16,269 nucleotides of DNA, taken from JBCCRH01 sp039208045 (lineage in GTDB: Bacteria > Bacteroidota > Bacteroidia > Chitinophagales > Saprospiraceae). Numbering within the stretch: position 1 is the first letter of the stretch; the number at the start of each line of letters is the position of its first letter. Shown piece by piece: positions 15,601-16,269 of this stretch. Position numbers and translations under genes: made by a program. The notes beneath the pieces were generated by a model. It was not told the origin of the DNA, made no database searches, and worked only from the letters and a program-made list of their open reading frames with translations. The stretch spans positions 1-16,269 of the forward strand of contig JBCCRH010000083.1 of assembly GCA_039208045.1 (NCBI GenBank), written 5' to 3'.

Positions 15601-15972
15601 AAAGCCTGGGCCCCATACTCTGCCCTCCACCCCACCATAGGCGTAAATACACCCCTGGTTTTTGACCTCTACGATACCTGGAATGACCGCTCCATCGGTG
15701 GCTGCACCTACCACGTAGTCCACCCTGGCGGCCGCAATTACGACACCTTCCCCGTCAATAGCCTCGAAGCCGAAAGTCGCAGAATCACCCGCTTCTGGGA
15801 GTTTAACCACAGCCCCAAGCAATCAGCCCCGATCATCGGGCAAGAAGCAACCGACTTTTCCCAACCGAGTAACTATGTGACGATTAATAAGGAGGTGAAA
15901 GAGAGTATGGTGATTCAGCAGATACCGGTGAGTAAGGAGTTTCCGCATACGTTGGATTTGCGGCGGGGGTAA
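12604..15972 (+). CDS. Transglutaminase-like protease fused to DUF2126 (COG1305-COG4196)
   Basis: A 1122-aa cytoplasmic fusion. Residues about 1-85 are the bacterial transglutaminase-like N-terminal domain (IRHKTKYTYDRAIKLWPQVIRLRP, WMQDPFGN). The papain-like core at about 150-265 has an intact triad: C181 in GSCRDSAW, H230 in DLHAWAEV and D246 in GLDATSG. From about 325 to the end runs the DUF2126 region, opening with LTMGGEPTFISASDMESEQW and containing GGGNHITLGG, SHFIGPTSQAPRVDEGRPDN and ELRGFDMPPHKEM. There is no signal peptide or membrane segment. The same two-part architecture and size recur beside ATP-grasp and alpha-E genes in many bacteria. The core probably cleaves or forms amide bonds; DUF2126 has no settled function, though its Glu/His-rich motifs are consistent with a metal- or nucleotide-dependent ligase. 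It is divergent from the ATP-grasp/alpha-E/Anbu operon and completes that gene set. Confidence 0.93.
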   Translation: MSIHVAIRHKTKYTYDRAIKLWPQVIRLRPAPHSRTKILGYSLNIQPKEHFINWMQDPFGNYQARVVFPELVNEFEIDVEVLADMVAINPFDFFLEEYAEEFPFSYSDLLQQELQPYLEINEAGPLLKACFDACKQFQNQSTVDFLVAINRQVYDLIDYTVRLESGVQTCEETLEKRLGSCRDSAWLLVQLFRHFGLAARFVSGYLVQLTSDVKAIDGPSGPEEDFTDLHAWAEVYVPGAGWIGLDATSGLLAGEGHIPLACTPHYQSAAPVAGYTEKAEVTFDFHNQVDRIYEQPRVTKPYTKTQLAAIHRLGEQVDQILLETDARLTMGGEPTFISASDMESEQWNSDADGSDKRKMALDLSHRLMDAFGKPVPDEAGKGFIHFGQGKWYPGEPIPRWQYALYWRKDGQPMWRNSQLIGDPNTPGNYTTADADRYLKTLATNLGLGEQVVLPAYEDRYYYLWEQQNLPTDFDPKDEQEDLAIERKTLLELLENNGLSEPTGYVLPIRRNTQWNAWESCQWRFRRKSLFLIPGNSQIGYRLPLNRLQQPQDASDNFIGEASPLEPSNSLLAIADTRARIAQRSSKPPKAGSGTTFKTAICTQIVNGNLHLFLPPIEAMEHFIDLLHTIEYTAEQLDLAVIIEGYQPPFHSDVIKLAVTPDPGVIEVNVHPANSWAQIRSIYDELFEAAAEVGLGTNKFMLDGKHTGTGGGNHITLGGITPSDSPLLRRPDVLRSMINFWQNHPGLSYLFSSHFIGPTSQAPRVDEGRPDNIYELEIAFAQLERYPDPPYWLADRIFRNLLTDLTGNTHRSEFCIDKLYSPDSSSGRLGILELRGFDMPPHKEMCLVQLLLIRSLFAAFWRKPYKNKLIHWRTDLHNKFMIHHFVKEDMHDVVDYLNNNGIPFDRNWLDVFLEFRFPIFGQVNVEGINLTIRSGIEPWIVLGEEMTSAGTSRYVDSSVERVEVLVEDFNPDRYLVLCNSIQVPMVKTEYAGKYVASVRYKAWAPYSALHPTIGVNTPLVFDLYDTWNDRSIGGCTYHVVHPGGRNYDTFPVNSLEAESRRITRFWEFNHSPKQSAPIIGQEATDFSQPSNYVTINKEVKESMVIQQIPVSKEFPHTLDLRRG

Positions 15973-16020
15973 TACTTACCGTCTAACAACCGTTTTTCAC
16001 TGTTTGGGGTATACTACATT

Positions 16021-16269
16021 TTATGCTGCCCTTTTTCTCTGCATCCATGTTAGCCCCAGTCCCAGTACACCAACTCCTAACGCAAGCCACCACCATCCCT
16101 TCCTAGACTGAGGCATATTGATCGGTGCACTATTCCCCATCTGAATAAACGGCGCCCAAAAGTAAGGATGTTGATTCAAGGGATCAGATTCATTCAGATA
16201 AGCCAGTCTTGCTTGCCGCAAGGCCTCATCCTTCGGTAGCCCTTGCTTTAAGAATTCATAAAATAATAC
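16021..16269 (-). CDS. C-terminal end of a CHAT-domain protein with a C-terminal membrane anchor (5' part off the right edge)
   Basis: Eighty-two codons and a stop, open to the window edge. The segment EFLKQGLPKDEALRQARLAYL followed by HPYFWAPFIQMGN is the conserved last part of CHAT domains, caspase-like cysteine peptidases usually preceded by TPR repeats. The catalytic His and Cys lie further upstream and are not in the window, so activity cannot be judged. After the domain a helix (WWWLALGVGVLGLGLTWM) and the basic tail QRKRAA form a C-terminal membrane anchor with the catalytic part predicted in the cytoplasm, a common layout in Bacteroidota. The gene converges on the transglutaminase-like gene with 48 bp between stop codons; no terminator hairpin is seen there. 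Confidence 0.82.
   Translation of the reverse strand, partial: VLFYEFLKQGLPKDEALRQARLAYLNESDPLNQHPYFWAPFIQMGNSAPINMPQSRKGWWWLALGVGVLGLGLTWMQRKRAA

Overview
The window reads as a chromosomal segment of a Bacteroidota bacterium, probably of the Saprospiria (Lewinella/Saprospira/Aureispira-like). Reasons: two promoters fit the Bacteroidota -7 element TAnnTTTG, start codons mostly lack Shine-Dalgarno sequences, there is a small PorT-like outer-membrane beta-barrel and lipoproteins, and there is a C-terminal domain that looks like the Bacteroidota-rich effector-associated domain EAD11. The assignment is inference; no rRNA or tRNA gene is present to test it.

Left region (1-5340): a polyunsaturated-fatty-acid/secondary-lipid synthase locus. 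On the minus strand a TetR-type regulator (3499-4116) lies 16 nt upstream of a very large PfaA-like synthase (KS-AT-ACP, 3482 down to the left edge, C-terminus missing). A perfect palindrome GGTACGA-TTT-TCGTACC sits just upstream of the preferred TetR start and is a likely operator. After a 0.5 kb stretch full of hairpins and REP-like repeats comes a plus-strand Sfp-type phosphopantetheinyl transferase (4702-5340), the kind of enzyme needed to activate the synthase's ACPs.

Middle-left (5341-7261): an accessory island, visibly AT-richer than its surroundings. It is bracketed by two exact 35-bp direct repeats (5345-5379 and 7039-7073) and holds an orphan reading-frame fragment, a putative lipoprotein, a small outer-membrane beta-barrel protein and the decayed C-terminal part of an IS transposase. 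Another REP-like repeat follows.

Middle (7262-9163): a 633-aa membrane-anchored protein with an N-terminal lipobox, a long extracytoplasmic region, a tryptophan-marked beta-rich domain, one transmembrane helix and a C-terminal cytoplasmic EAD11-like domain. It resembles a receptor or adaptor that could recruit effectors carrying the same domain. At the right edge (16021-16269, minus) is the end of a CHAT-protease-type protein with its own C-terminal membrane anchor, so two parts typical of Bacteroidota conflict/signalling systems flank the next locus.

Right (9167-15972): a complete Anbu-type locus. A minus-strand operon encodes a circularly permuted ATP-grasp protein, an alpha-E protein and the proteasome-like Anbu peptidase; divergently, a 1122-aa transglutaminase-like/DUF2126 fusion is transcribed from a shared 272-bp control region. 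Comparative genomics has proposed that this set makes, attaches and removes peptide or amide tags, but its substrate is not established.
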